Shown here: piece after piece, positions 25,872 through 35,070 of the stretch | Position numbering within the stretch: the stretch's first letter is position 1 | Layout of the letters: each line of letters begins with the position of its first letter | Origin: Demequina activiva | Lineage (GTDB): Bacteria; Actinomycetota; Actinomycetes; Actinomycetales; Demequinaceae | Length of the DNA: 64,000 nucleotides | NCBI RefSeq assembly: GCF_016862815.1 | Contig: NZ_BONR01000005.1 | Span: forward strand, 1-64,000 | Reading direction: 5' to 3' | The notes under the pieces: model-generated | Told to the model about the DNA's origin: nothing | The model's database searches: none | Seen by the model: only the letters and a program-made list of their open reading frames with translations | Program-made: the position numbers and the translations under genes

Positions 25872-26696
25872 ATGCGCATCGACCTCCACACGCACTCGAC
25901 CGTCTCCGACGGGACGGGCAGCCCGGCACAGGTGATGCGAGAGGCCGCCGATGCGGGGCTCGACATCGTCGCACTCACCGATCACGACAGCGTCGACGGC
26001 TGGGAGGCGGCTGCCGCCGAGGCTGCGTCGCTGGGGCTCGGCTTCGTGCCCGGCATCGAGGTGTCCTGCCGCCACCATGGCATCTCGATCCATCTGCTGA
26101 GCTATTGGCACGATCCCTCGGACGAGGGTGTCGAGGGGATGCTCCGGCGCACGCGCGAGGCGCGCGTCCATCGTGCCCGCGAGATCGTCGAGCGCATCGG
26201 CGTCGACTTCCCGATCACCTGGGAGGCCGTGATCGAACGCTCCGGCGGCGCCGTCACCGTGGGTCGCCCCCACATCGCCGATGCTCTGGTGGACCAGGGC
26301 GTGGTGCCCAACCGCAGTGCGGCCTTCGACAGCATCCTCATCCCCGGCTCCCGCTACTACGTCCCGCACTACGCCCCGGAGGTGACGGACGCGGTACGGA
26401 CCATGGCGGCGGCAGGCGGAGTCACGGTGTTCGCCCACCCTGGTGCAGATGCGCGCGGGCGCATCGTCACCACCTCGGTGATCGAGCGCATGGCGCGCGC
26501 GGGACTCACGGGACTCGAGGTCGACCATCGCGACCACGACGAGCGTCAGCGGGACCGCCTGGGACGCATCGCCGACCGGCTGGGGCTGGTGCGCACCGGG
26601 GCGAGCGACTACCACGGCACGGGCAAGCTCAACCGGCTGGGCGAGAACCTGACGTCTCCCCACGCCCATGCGCGACTGGAGGCTGCGCGTCCTTAG
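25872..26696 (+). CDS. PHP-domain phosphoesterase
   Basis: The 274-residue protein carries the PHP metal motifs in order: MRIDLHTHSTVSDGTGSP, VALTDHDSVDGWEAA, VPGIEVSCRH, GRPHIADALV, VFAHPGA, and GASDYHGTG. Relatives include 3',5'-nucleoside bisphosphate phosphatase (YciV/RnmAMP) and oligoribonuclease-like enzymes, so turnover of pAp or short RNA 5' ends is the best guess. The start has TACGCT seven bases upstream and no ribosome site, so the mRNA is probably leaderless. The next gene starts nine bases after its stop. Confidence 0.88.
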   Translation: MRIDLHTHSTVSDGTGSPAQVMREAADAGLDIVALTDHDSVDGWEAAAAEAASLGLGFVPGIEVSCRHHGISIHLLSYWHDPSDEGVEGMLRRTREARVHRAREIVERIGVDFPITWEAVIERSGGAVTVGRPHIADALVDQGVVPNRSAAFDSILIPGSRYYVPHYAPEVTDAVRTMAAAGGVTVFAHPGADARGRIVTTSVIERMARAGLTGLEVDHRDHDERQRDRLGRIADRLGLVRTGASDYHGTGKLNRLGENLTSPHAHARLEAARP

Positions 26697-26705
26697 AATC
26701 GCGCC

Positions 26706-27299
26706 ATGCCCTTCGCCGCCGCGCCAGTGCTCGAGAACCCCTGGGTGCGCCTCGAGCCATTGACGCTCGCCCACGCGCCCGAGCTCGCGGGTGCGATCGC
26801 CGCCGGAGACCTGGCGAGGATCGCCTACACCCGCATCCCGCCGCCCGATGCGGTGGACGAGGAGATCGAGCGACGCCTGGCTCTTCAGCGCGAGGGCTGG
26901 ATGGCGCCCTGGGCGGTCGTGGACAGCGCGTCAGGGCGAGCGGTGGGCATGACCACCTACATGAACATCGACGCGCTGCACCGCCGCGTCGAGATCGGCT
27001 CCACGTGGCTCGCGCGCCAGGTGCAGGGCACGCGGGTCAACCCCGCCATGAAGCTCCTGCTGCTCTCTCGAGCGTTCGAGGATCTCGGATGCATCGCGGT
27101 CGAGCTGCGCACTGACCGTCGCAACGCGCAGTCGCGCGCGGCCATCGAGAAGCTGGGCGCGCGCGAGGACGGCGTGCTGCGCCATCACATGATCATGCCC
27201 GACGGGCATCTGCGCGACACGGTCGTGTACTCGGTGCTCGCCCAGGAGTGGCCCGCCGTGCGCGAGCGTCTGCTGGCGCGCCTGAGCGAGCCCTCCTAG
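26706..27299 (+). CDS. GNAT acetyltransferase, RimJ/RimL-like
   Basis: The 197-residue protein resembles the ribosomal-protein-alanine / RimL-like GNAT subgroup: NPWVRLEPLTLAHAPELAGAI at the N-terminus, VGMTTYMNIDALHRRVEIGSTWLA in the core, and ELRTDRRNAQSRAAIEKLGAREDGVLRHHMIM at the end, the typical N-x-x-S-x-x-x-x-x-K-x-G segment. A TAGAAT box six bases before the ATG overlaps the stop of the PHP gene, so it can be transcribed separately. The substrate is unknown. Confidence 0.86.
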   Translation: MPFAAAPVLENPWVRLEPLTLAHAPELAGAIAAGDLARIAYTRIPPPDAVDEEIERRLALQREGWMAPWAVVDSASGRAVGMTTYMNIDALHRRVEIGSTWLARQVQGTRVNPAMKLLLLSRAFEDLGCIAVELRTDRRNAQSRAAIEKLGAREDGVLRHHMIMPDGHLRDTVVYSVLAQEWPAVRERLLARLSEPS

Positions 27300-27306
27300 T
27301 CGCACG

Positions 27307-27345
27307 CGAAGGGCCCCGCCGACGCGTGGTCGACGGAGCCCTTCG
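27307..27345. terminator. bidirectional terminator between GNAT and helicase genes
   Basis: CGAAGGGC at 27307-27314 pairs with GCCCTTCG at 27338-27345, with an additional inner CGCCGAC/GTCGACGG pairing. The hairpin lies between two converging genes. Confidence 0.7.
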
Positions 27346-27358
27346 TGGAGTGTGGAGG

Positions 27359-28975
27359 TCAGTCCTGCTGCTGCGCGGGCTGCCCGCCCTGGCCGCCCTG
27401 TCCGCCAGCGCCGCCCGAGCGGCGACGGCGACGGTTGCGCTTGCGGGGCTGGCCGCCCTCGGAGCGATCGCTAGAGCCGGCGCCGGATGCCTGCTCGCGG
27501 GGCGCATCGGCCGGGCGATCGCCACGGCTGCCGCCGCGTCCGCCGCCCTGGCCACCGCGGCCGCCGCGCGAGCGGCCGCCCGGTCCGCCGTCACGGCCTC
27601 CGCGACCGCCGTCGCGGCCGCCTCGACCGCCGTCGCGACCACGGTCGCCGCCGGGCTTCTTGCCCGTCTCGCCCAGGTCCTCGACCCGCTCGGCCTCGAG
27701 GCCCTCGAGGGTGCGCTTGTCACGGGGCAGGCGTCCCTTGGTGCCCGCGGGGATGCGCAGCTCCTCGTACAGGTGGGGGGAGCTCGAGTAGGTCTCGACG
27801 GGCTCCGGGAACCCCAGGTCGAGAGCCTTGTTGATGAGGCCCCAGCGCGGGATGTCGTCCCAGTCCACGAAGGTGACGGCGATGCCTGTCTTCCCAGCGC
27901 GGCCCGTGCGGCCAATGCGGTGCAGGTACGTCTTCTCGTCCTCGGGGCACTGGTAGTTGACGACGTGGGTGACGTCGTCGACATCGATGCCGCGCGCAGC
28001 CACGTCCGTGGCGACCAGCACGTCGATCTTGCTGTTGCGGAAGGCGCGCAGCGCCTGCTCGCGTGCGCCCTGACCCAGGTCTCCATGGATCGCGCCGGCA
28101 GCGAAGCCGCGGTCGCGCAGCTCGTCCGAGACCTTCGCGGCGGTGCGCTTGGTGCGGGCGAACACGACGGTGCGGCCGCGGCCCTCGGACTGCAGGATGC
28201 GGGCGAGCACCTCCACCTTGTCCATCGCGTGCGCGCGGTAGATGAACTGCGCGGTGGCCTTGACGGTCGCGCCGTCATCATCCGGGTCGGCGGCGCGAAT
28301 GTGCGTGGGCTGCGTCATGTAGCGGCGGGCCAGGGCCACGACCGGTCCGGGCATGGTGGCGGAGAACAGCATGGTGTGGCGCGAGGCCGGTGTCGCGGCG
28401 AGCAGGCGCTCGACGTCAGGCAGGAAGCCCAGGTCGAGCATCTCGTCCGCCTCGTCGAGCACCACGGTGCGCACGTAGCGCAGGTCGAGGTGGCCCTGGT
28501 TGAGCAGGTCGATCATGCGGCCGGGGGTGCCCACGACGACCTCGGCTCCGCGCTGGAGCGCCTCGATCTGCGGCTCGTACGCACGGCCGCCGTAGATCTG
28601 GACGATGCGCGTGGACCGCTTCTTGGATGCGGTCTCGAGGTCGCCTGCCACCTGCACTGCGAGCTCGCGGGTGGGGGCCACGACGAGCGCCTGCGGCTTG
28701 CCCGGCTCGTCGAGCTCGTCGAAGCCGGCCTCGCCGGGAGACGCGGTGCGGTGCAGCAGCGGCACGCCGAAGCCGAGCGTCTTGCCGGTTCCCGTCTTCG
28801 CCTGGCCGATGATGTCGTGGCCGGACAGCGCGACGGGCAGCGTCATCGACTGGATGGGGAACGGCGTCTCGATGCCCTTGTCCGCGAGCGCCTGAGCGAT
28901 CAGCGGGTTGATGGGGTACTCGGCGAACGTCTTCTCGGGGGCGGGCGCGGGAGCGTCCGTGGTGGTGTCAGTCAT
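27359..28975 (-). CDS. DEAD-box ATP-dependent RNA helicase with RGG-rich tail
   Basis: The 538-residue helicase has all superfamily-2 motifs: F and Q motif region FAEYPINPLIAQAL...FPIQ, Walker A AKTGTGKT (59-66), PTRELA, DEAD (174-177), FSAT, ARGIDV and HRIGRTGR. From about residue 435 the tail is dominated by Arg/Gly repeats (GGRGGRDGG) and ends QPAQQQD. Such tails bind RNA and can promote condensates. Relatives (RhlE/DeaD/CsdA type) act in ribosome assembly and mRNA decay, especially in the cold. AAGGA lies six bases before the ATG. The long leader is listed separately. Confidence 0.93.
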   Translation of the reverse strand: MTDTTTDAPAPAPEKTFAEYPINPLIAQALADKGIETPFPIQSMTLPVALSGHDIIGQAKTGTGKTLGFGVPLLHRTASPGEAGFDELDEPGKPQALVVAPTRELAVQVAGDLETASKKRSTRIVQIYGGRAYEPQIEALQRGAEVVVGTPGRMIDLLNQGHLDLRYVRTVVLDEADEMLDLGFLPDVERLLAATPASRHTMLFSATMPGPVVALARRYMTQPTHIRAADPDDDGATVKATAQFIYRAHAMDKVEVLARILQSEGRGRTVVFARTKRTAAKVSDELRDRGFAAGAIHGDLGQGAREQALRAFRNSKIDVLVATDVAARGIDVDDVTHVVNYQCPEDEKTYLHRIGRTGRAGKTGIAVTFVDWDDIPRWGLINKALDLGFPEPVETYSSSPHLYEELRIPAGTKGRLPRDKRTLEGLEAERVEDLGETGKKPGGDRGRDGGRGGRDGGRGGRDGGPGGRSRGGRGGQGGGRGGSRGDRPADAPREQASGAGSSDRSEGGQPRKRNRRRRRSGGAGGQGGQGGQPAQQQD

Positions 28976-29119
28976 GTGGATCCTTGATCGCGCGCGCCCA
29001 CACGGGCGCGTCTTCGGCGGGCAGCCGATCGCGAATCATTGTCCTTGCGGCCTTCGCTCTCTTCAGCGGCACCGCGCATCTCATGACGACCGGTCAGCCC
29101 CGGGTCGCTCACCAGTCTA
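28976..29119 (-). promoter_or_regulatory. promoter and long 5' leader of the DEAD-box helicase gene
   Basis: A TAGACT -10 box (plus-strand AGTCTA at 29114-29119) implies a leader of about 130 bases. Near its 3' end the leader can fold GCGCCCGTGTGGGCGC (plus 28989-29010 region) just upstream of the ribosome site. Long structured leaders are common for cold-inducible helicases. I see no known riboswitch here. The remaining bases up to 29213 belong to the gluconokinase promoter side. Confidence 0.45.
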
Positions 29120-29213
29120 CCGTGCGGCCCTCCACCACGCCCCCCTCCACGCAAGGCGCGCCGAACTCGGTGGGGACAGGGGTGCGCCGGCAGGCACGTC
29201 TACTCTTGTCGGC

Positions 29214-29714
29214 ATGCGAGTCGTGGTCATGGGCGTCACCGGGTGCGGCAAGTCGACCGTGGGCGCGAGCCTCGCCCAGCGCATCGGCGCGGAGTTCGCC
29301 GATGCGGACGACTTCCACCCCGCGAGCAACGTGGCGAAGATGACGGCGGGCATCGCGCTCACCGACGCGGACCGCTGGCCGTGGCTCGAAGAGGTGGCCT
29401 CCTGGCTCGCGAGCCGCGACGAGGCCGTGGTGGCGTGCTCAGCGCTGAAGCGCTCCTACCGCGACCTCCTCCGGGCCGTGGCCGGCGACGTGATGTTCGT
29501 CCACCTCGCGGCGCCTCAGAGCGTCCTCGAGCCGCGGGTGCGCCTGCGCGCCGAGCGCGACGGCCACTTCGCGCCGCCGGGCCTTCTCGACTCCCAGTAC
29601 GCGACGCTCGAGCCCCTGGAGCCGGACGAGCCGGGCGGCGCCGTTGACGTGGAGACGGCCGATGCCGCGGCGGTCACGGACGCCGCCCTGCACCTGGTCG
29701 CAGGGCGGCCGTGA
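29214..29714 (+). CDS. gntK: gluconokinase
   Basis: The 166-residue P-loop kinase phosphorylates D-gluconate to 6-phosphogluconate for the pentose-phosphate pathway. The family motifs are GVTGCGKSTVG (7-17), FADADDFHPASNVAKM, GIALTDADRWPWL, VVACSALKRSYRDLLR, and the GHFAPPGLLDSQYATLE lid. TACTCT seven bases upstream of the ATG marks a likely leaderless promoter. No gluconate permease or GntR regulator is adjacent. It converges with the DUF3107 gene. Confidence 0.92.
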   Translation: MRVVVMGVTGCGKSTVGASLAQRIGAEFADADDFHPASNVAKMTAGIALTDADRWPWLEEVASWLASRDEAVVACSALKRSYRDLLRAVAGDVMFVHLAAPQSVLEPRVRLRAERDGHFAPPGLLDSQYATLEPLEPDEPGGAVDVETADAAAVTDAALHLVAGRP

Positions 29715-29719
29715 GGACG

Positions 29720-29938
29720 TCAGGCGTTGAAGCCCACGCGCCGCTTGCTCTCCTCGCCGATCTCCACGTAGCCGAGCGCGCCGGCAGGGACCACCAGCCG
29801 GCGGCCCTTCGTGTCGGACACGTCCAAGGTCGCCCCAGCGAGCGCATCGGCGACCGCCTTCGCGACCTCGTCCGAGCCCATGTCCGTCTCGAGCACGATC
29901 TCGCGAGCGACGTTCTGAATACCGATCCGGATCTCCAC
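29720..29938 (-). CDS. DUF3107 family protein
   Basis: The 72-residue protein MEIRIGIQNVAREIVLET... through GRRLVVPAGALGYVEIG matches the actinobacteria-specific DUF3107 family of ATP-binding-like small proteins. The function is unknown to me. The ATG at 29938 follows GGAGG-like GAGGCC. It is divergent from the DUF3152 gene. Confidence 0.85.
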   Translation of the reverse strand: MEIRIGIQNVAREIVLETDMGSDEVAKAVADALAGATLDVSDTKGRRLVVPAGALGYVEIGEESKRRVGFNA

Positions 29939-30009
29939 CGTGGCCTCCTGTGGTCAGTGATGATGGCGTCACTGATTATCGTAGAGGCGTGAATCGAGGG
30001 GACGGGGCG

Positions 30010-30927
30010 ATGTTCGCGCGCAGGGGAACCGGTGGGCCCGGCCTTCGGGCCGTGGTGCTGGTGATCCTCGTCGCGTTCGTCGCCGGCATCGCGATGGGAT
30101 GGGGCACTGGCCTCATCGGCGAGCAGCTCGCGGCGCCCGCGCCGTCGCCCTCACCGTCCTCCACTCCCACGCCCTCACCCACACCCGATGTCTCGGTGCC
30201 GCCCGTGGAGCCCATCGATCGCCAGCTCGACGAGGCGGACCGACTGGCCGGGCTCACGTCCCTGGCCGTCCCAGAGGAGGGCGAGGGCACGTTCACCGTC
30301 GGGTCCACCGATGGGGAGCCGAGCGGCGACGCCGCCTCCGTCAAGTGGGTGCGGGTGGAGTACGAGGACGGCCTGGAGATGAACGGCAGGGCGCTGAGCC
30401 AGTTCGTGCTCGCCGTGCTGAACGACCACCGCGGGTGGGGCGCTCGCGGGCGGTACGAGTTCGTGCCCACCTCCGGCGCGCCTGACATGCGCATCGTGGT
30501 GGCGAGCCCGACGACCACCGCCGCCACATGCCTCAACCCCCACGCCCCAGCGAGCATCGGCGCTGCGGTGGACGAGGAGACGACGCCGACTCCCACCCCG
30601 GAGCCGAGCCCCTCGGAGGCGATCACCTGCGCGGATCGCGGCCTCATCATGATCAGCCACTACGACTGGGCCGCGGGTCTCGACGCCTACGGCGAGGACC
30701 GCACCGGCTCGCGCGCGTTCCAGGTCAACCATGGCGTGGGTCACCTGCTGGGCGATGAGGACGGCGTGTGCGCCTCGGGCCGTGCGCTCATCATGACGGA
30801 CCAGCGCGACCTCGCTGAGGAATGCGAGCCCAACCCGTGGCCCTGGCCCGACGAGCCCGCCCCAGAGCCCAGTGAGACGCCGCAGCCCACCGCCTCGCCC
30901 GCGGCTCGCGAGCAGGACGCTGGGTAG
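30010..30927 (+). CDS. membrane-anchored DUF3152 protein with degraded metzincin motif
   Basis: The 305-residue protein has an N-terminal anchor (VVLVILVAFVAGIAMGWGTGL), a Pro/Ser/Thr linker and an extracellular DUF3152 domain (VLNDHRGWGARGRYEF, VASPTTTAATCL, and Cys-containing ECEPNPWPWPDE near the end). In relatives I remember, the domain carries HEVGHxxGxxH, a zinc-protease signature. Here the segment reads NHGVGHLLGDED, so both the catalytic Glu and the third His are replaced. ATG 30010 has GGGG-type ribosome sites upstream. GTG 29989 is an alternative start. A second Pro-rich tail closes the protein. It is probably a non-catalytic envelope protein. Confidence 0.8.
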   Translation: MFARRGTGGPGLRAVVLVILVAFVAGIAMGWGTGLIGEQLAAPAPSPSPSSTPTPSPTPDVSVPPVEPIDRQLDEADRLAGLTSLAVPEEGEGTFTVGSTDGEPSGDAASVKWVRVEYEDGLEMNGRALSQFVLAVLNDHRGWGARGRYEFVPTSGAPDMRIVVASPTTTAATCLNPHAPASIGAAVDEETTPTPTPEPSPSEAITCADRGLIMISHYDWAAGLDAYGEDRTGSRAFQVNHGVGHLLGDEDGVCASGRALIMTDQRDLAEECEPNPWPWPDEPAPEPSETPQPTASPAAREQDAG

Positions 30928-30937
30928 ACTCGCGCCC

Positions 30938-31882
30938 ATGTCAGCGCACACCGGGCCCGGCTCGGGCCTCCCGCCTCAGCGGGGTCCTCGACACTTCATC
31001 CTGAACGTGGCTCGCGGCGGCGTCATCGGCGCCGTGGAGATCGTGCCGGGAGTGTCCGGCGGCACCATGGCGCTCGTCCTGGGCGTCTACGACACCCTCA
31101 TCGACTCCGCCGGCTCGCTCGTGCGCGGCGCGGTCGCGTGGGCACGCCGCGACAGGGACCTCGCGCGCGAGCACATGAGCCATGTGCGGTGGCGCGTGCT
31201 GCTCCCGCTCGGCATCGGCATGCTGACCGCGATCGTGCTGGTCGCCGCGGCCATCGCGCCATTCCTCGAGGACCACCCCGAGGAGATGCGGGCTCTCTTC
31301 GCCGGGCTGATCGTCGCCTCGCTCGCCGTGCCCATCGGGATGGTCGAGCGCTGGCGAGCGCCGCAGTACGCGATCGCGGCCGTCGCGGCCGTCGCGGCGT
31401 TCCTGCTGACCGGGCTCACCGGAACCGAGCGGTCCGATCCCTCGTTGCTGATGGTCGCAGGCGCCGCTTCCGTCGCGGTGTGCGCGCTGGTGCTGCCCGG
31501 CGTGTCCGGATCCTTCCTGCTCGTGGTGCTCGGCATGTACGCGCCCACGATCGCCGCGGTGAACGACCGCGATCTCGTGTACCTGGGTGCGTTCTCGATC
31601 GGAGCGATCATCGGTCTGTCGGCGTTCGTGACGGGCCTCCAGTGGCTGCTCGCGCACCGTCGCTCGCTCACCTTGGCCGCGATGACGGGGCTGATGGTGG
31701 GCTCGCTGCGGGCCCTGTGGCCGTGGCAGGACGAGGACGGCGCGCTCGAGGCGCCGTCAGGAGACGTCGGCGTCGCGGTGGGGCTGTTCCTCCTCGGCAT
31801 CGCCGTCGTGGTCGCGCTGCTGGCCCTCGAGCGCAGGGCCAAGCGCCGGGCGGCCGTGCAGCTGGAGGCCGCCGGGCGATGA
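30938..31882 (+). CDS. DUF368 polyprenyl-phosphate translocase-type membrane protein
   Basis: The 314-residue protein has about eight to ten membrane segments and the two DUF368 signatures EIVPGVSGGTMALVLGVYD and LVLPGVSGSFLLVVLGMY, which are inverted-repeat halves. DUF368 proteins were recently shown, with DedA proteins, to recycle undecaprenyl phosphate across the membrane for cell-wall synthesis. The TAGACT box lies seven bases before the ATG, so it is likely leaderless even though it follows the DUF3152 gene by only ten bases. Confidence 0.9.
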   Translation: MSAHTGPGSGLPPQRGPRHFILNVARGGVIGAVEIVPGVSGGTMALVLGVYDTLIDSAGSLVRGAVAWARRDRDLAREHMSHVRWRVLLPLGIGMLTAIVLVAAAIAPFLEDHPEEMRALFAGLIVASLAVPIGMVERWRAPQYAIAAVAAVAAFLLTGLTGTERSDPSLLMVAGAASVAVCALVLPGVSGSFLLVVLGMYAPTIAAVNDRDLVYLGAFSIGAIIGLSAFVTGLQWLLAHRRSLTLAAMTGLMVGSLRALWPWQDEDGALEAPSGDVGVAVGLFLLGIAVVVALLALERRAKRRAAVQLEAAGR

Positions 31883-31920
31883 GCCTCGGCTGTGTCAGTG
31901 GCGGATGCTGAGATGGGCAC

Positions 31921-34900
31921 ATGACAGCCGCCCTGCTCGCCCTCCCCGAGGAAGGGTTCCGCGCGCCTGATCTCGACCCGAGCCAGACCGCTGCAGTCGA
32001 ACGCTCCGTACGCGGCTCGGGCCACGTCGTGGTCGTCGGGCCGCCCGGCAGCGGCAAGTCCACGGTGGTCGTGGCGGCCGCCGCCCGCGCGGCCCGGCTC
32101 GGGATGCCGCCGGAGCGCCTGCTCGTGCTGGCACCCACGCGCAGCGCCGCCGCGCGCCTGCGCGACCGCGTCGCGGCGAGCGTGGACCGGGCCTCCGGCG
32201 TGGCGGTGGTGCACACTGCGGCCTCCGTCGCTCACGCGATCCTGTCCGCGAAGGCGAACGCGATCGGCGAGCCCCCTCCCAGCCTCATCACGGGCGCGGA
32301 CCAGGACGCGATCCTGCGCGACCTCCTCGAGGGCCATCGGCGCGGGGCGGGCGCGGCGCCCGACTGGTCCGCCGTGCTGCCCCCGGAGGCCACAGCGCTG
32401 CCCGGCTTCCGGTCGGAGCTGAGGGACCTCATCATGCGTGCGACCGAGGCGGGCCTGCTGCCGGATGCGCTCCGCGAGCTCGCATCGCGCACCGGGCGCC
32501 TCGAGTGGGACCGCGCGGCGGCTGTCTACCAGGAGTATCTCGAGACCGTCGGGTGGCAGGAGCTCGAGGGGCGCGGCCTCCGATACGACCCCGCCAGCGC
32601 TGCGCGGGACGCCGCGCTCGCCCTCGACGGCTGGGAGCGGGGCTGGGGCCCGCGACCATCCTGGGACCTGGTCGTGGTCGACGACTACCAGGATGCGACC
32701 GCGGCATCGATCGCGCTTCTCGAAGCCCTCGCAGCCGGAGGTTCGCGTCTGTGCCTCGTGGGGAACGCGGACCAGGCGGTGCAGGGCTACCGCGGCGCGG
32801 TGCCATCCGCACTCGCCCAAGCCACGGCGGCGTCGGGCCGCCACGCCTTCGCCGCCACCACCGTGCGACTCGACGGCGACCACCGCCAGCCGCCCACCGT
32901 CGCCAGGGCCTACGACCACGTGGCCGAACGCATCGGCATCCAGTCGGTCGGCTCCGCGCGTAGGGGCGCGGCGGCGGACTCCCACGAGGCGTCGGGCGAC
33001 CTCGAGATCCTGGTGGCGCCCCACCACTACGCGCAGTCCCGCGCGATCGCGGCCGCCCTGCGTCGCGCGCGCCACGGCATCGATGGACCCGAGGTGCCGT
33101 GGGGGCGCATGGCGGTGATCGCGCGCTCGAACGGCCAGCTGCGAAGCCTCCGCGCGGATCTGCTCGCGGCGGACGTCCCGTGCGAGTCGCTGGGTGACGG
33201 CGTCGCGCTGCACGAGCAGCCGGTGGTCGCTCCGCTGCTGGGCATGATGCTGGTCGCCGCCGGCCGTGAGCCATGGAGCGAGGAGCTGGCGACCCAGGTG
33301 CTGTCCTCGCGCCTGATCGGGCTCGACCCGGTGGGTCTGCGGCGGTTGCGCCGCGGACTGCTGCGAGAGGATCGCGCCGCCGGGGGCAGGAGCGCCGCCT
33401 CAGACCTCCTCGTGGATGCGCTGGCCGACTCCGCCCGGTGGGCAAGCCTGCCCGGCGAGGAGGCGCGCGCCGCCGCTCGCGCGAGCCGCGCGGTCGAGCA
33501 TGCCCGAGCCGCGCACGCGGCAGGCGAGACGTCGCCGCGCCGGGTGATCTGGGCTCTGTGGTCCGCGCTGGGCGTCGCGGACCACTGGCGCGAGGCCGCG
33601 CTCGCGGGATCCGCGCGCGACGATGCCGACCTCGACGCCGTGATCGCCCTGCTGCGCGAGGCGCAGAACGTCGAGGAGCGCAGGCCCGGCATCACCGCCG
33701 AGGGCTTCGTCGCCCACCTGACGTCACAGGAGTTCGCGGTCGACAGCCTGGGTGCGCGGGCGCAGGGCACTGAGGCCGTCGCCTTCGTCACCCCCGCCTC
33801 CGCCTCCGGCCGGGAATGGGACCTGGTGGCCATCGCCGGCGTCGAGGAGGGCGTGTGGCCCAATCTGCGGCTGCGCGACTCCGTGCTCGGCGCCCAGCAC
33901 CTGGCGGAGATCCTCGCGTACCGTGCGCCAGCGGAGCCGCTCACTGGCGAGGCGCGGTCGCGGCTCGCCGCGTCGGCACGCCGCACCGTGCTGGACGACG
34001 AGGCCCGAGCCTTCGCCGTGGCGCTGTCCCGCGCTCGCTCGCGGGTGGTGCTCACGTGCGTCGAGGACGAGGACACGCGGCCGTCGCGCTTCGTCGACTG
34101 GCTCGAGGCCGCGACCGGTGTGACGCGTGCGGCCACGGGAACCGTGCCGCGCGTGTCGGACCTCCGGCACGCCGTGGCGCGACTGCGCGCGGAGGGCGGC
34201 CGCGCATCGGCCGTAGGGGATGACACCCACGCCATGGCCCTGGCCCGCCTCGCCGCGCTCGGCGTGCCGGGCGCGCACCCGTCCTCCTGGAGCGGTGTCG
34301 CGACGCCGTCCACCGCGGAGGGCTTCTTCGAGCCCGACCGGGCGGTGCGCGTGTCCCCGTCCAAGGTCGAAGGCGTCGAGCGCTGTGCGCTGCGGTGGGC
34401 ACTCGAGAGCGCTGGGGGAGTGGGGCAGGATTCGGACAAGCAGCAGCTCGGCACGCTCGTGCACGAGCTCGCCCAGGCGCATCCCGCCGGCACCGAGGAG
34501 CAGCTGCGCGCCGCTCTCGACGAGCGCTGGTCCGAGATCGCAGGCACGGAGTCGCTGCCGGATCGGGTGCTGCGCGCCAAGGCCGATGCGATGATCCACC
34601 GGCTCGCGGAGTACTTCGCTGCGAACCCAGCGGACGCGGTGGGGCTCGAGCAGCGCTTCGAGGTCGCGATCGAGGACGCCCTCCTGACAGGATCCGCCGA
34701 CCGGGTCGAGACCCGAGGCGAGGCGACCCGCATCGTCGACCTCAAGACCGGCGATCCCCAGTACGCAGGAGACCCGTCCACGCACGCCCAGCTGTCGATG
34801 TACCAGCTCGCCGCCGCGCACGAGGCCTTCGAGGGCGTCGACCATGCCGAGGGCGCCGCGCTCGTGTTCGTCGGCGGGGGCAACAAGGGCTACTCCATCA

Positions 34901-35070
34901 GGGAGCAGCCGCCCATCGACGTCGACGCGCAGCGCGCCCGGCTGGCGAGCGTGGTCGAGACGATGCGCGGGACGCACTTCCTCGCGGTCGAGAACGACAT
35001 GTGCGGGCGGTGCCCGGTACGGCGTGCGTGTCCCATCCAGCCCGAGGGCCACCAGGTGAGCGACGCATGA
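31921..35070 (+). CDS. adnA: AdnA-type helicase-nuclease subunit
   Basis: The 1049-residue UvrD/Rep-family motor-nuclease has Walker A GPPGSGKS (40-47), DLVVVDDYQDA (Walker B), and GREWDLVAIAGVEEGVWP near motif V. A C-terminal RecB-like nuclease has GSADRVE, IVDLKTG and QLSMYQLA (Asp, Asp-x-Lys and Gln-x-x-x-Tyr). Four cysteines, one at VERCALRW and three in MCGRCPVRRACP, can hold the 4Fe-4S cluster seen in AddB/AdnA nucleases. With AdnB it resects double-strand breaks in actinobacteria in place of RecBCD. Its ATGA overlap with the next gene supports a stoichiometric heterodimer. Confidence 0.88.
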   Translation: MTAALLALPEEGFRAPDLDPSQTAAVERSVRGSGHVVVVGPPGSGKSTVVVAAAARAARLGMPPERLLVLAPTRSAAARLRDRVAASVDRASGVAVVHTAASVAHAILSAKANAIGEPPPSLITGADQDAILRDLLEGHRRGAGAAPDWSAVLPPEATALPGFRSELRDLIMRATEAGLLPDALRELASRTGRLEWDRAAAVYQEYLETVGWQELEGRGLRYDPASAARDAALALDGWERGWGPRPSWDLVVVDDYQDATAASIALLEALAAGGSRLCLVGNADQAVQGYRGAVPSALAQATAASGRHAFAATTVRLDGDHRQPPTVARAYDHVAERIGIQSVGSARRGAAADSHEASGDLEILVAPHHYAQSRAIAAALRRARHGIDGPEVPWGRMAVIARSNGQLRSLRADLLAADVPCESLGDGVALHEQPVVAPLLGMMLVAAGREPWSEELATQVLSSRLIGLDPVGLRRLRRGLLREDRAAGGRSAASDLLVDALADSARWASLPGEEARAAARASRAVEHARAAHAAGETSPRRVIWALWSALGVADHWREAALAGSARDDADLDAVIALLREAQNVEERRPGITAEGFVAHLTSQEFAVDSLGARAQGTEAVAFVTPASASGREWDLVAIAGVEEGVWPNLRLRDSVLGAQHLAEILAYRAPAEPLTGEARSRLAASARRTVLDDEARAFAVALSRARSRVVLTCVEDEDTRPSRFVDWLEAATGVTRAATGTVPRVSDLRHAVARLRAEGGRASAVGDDTHAMALARLAALGVPGAHPSSWSGVATPSTAEGFFEPDRAVRVSPSKVEGVERCALRWALESAGGVGQDSDKQQLGTLVHELAQAHPAGTEEQLRAALDERWSEIAGTESLPDRVLRAKADAMIHRLAEYFAANPADAVGLEQRFEVAIEDALLTGSADRVETRGEATRIVDLKTGDPQYAGDPSTHAQLSMYQLAAAHEAFEGVDHAEGAALVFVGGGNKGYSIREQPPIDVDAQRARLASVVETMRGTHFLAVENDMCGRCPVRRACPIQPEGHQVSDA

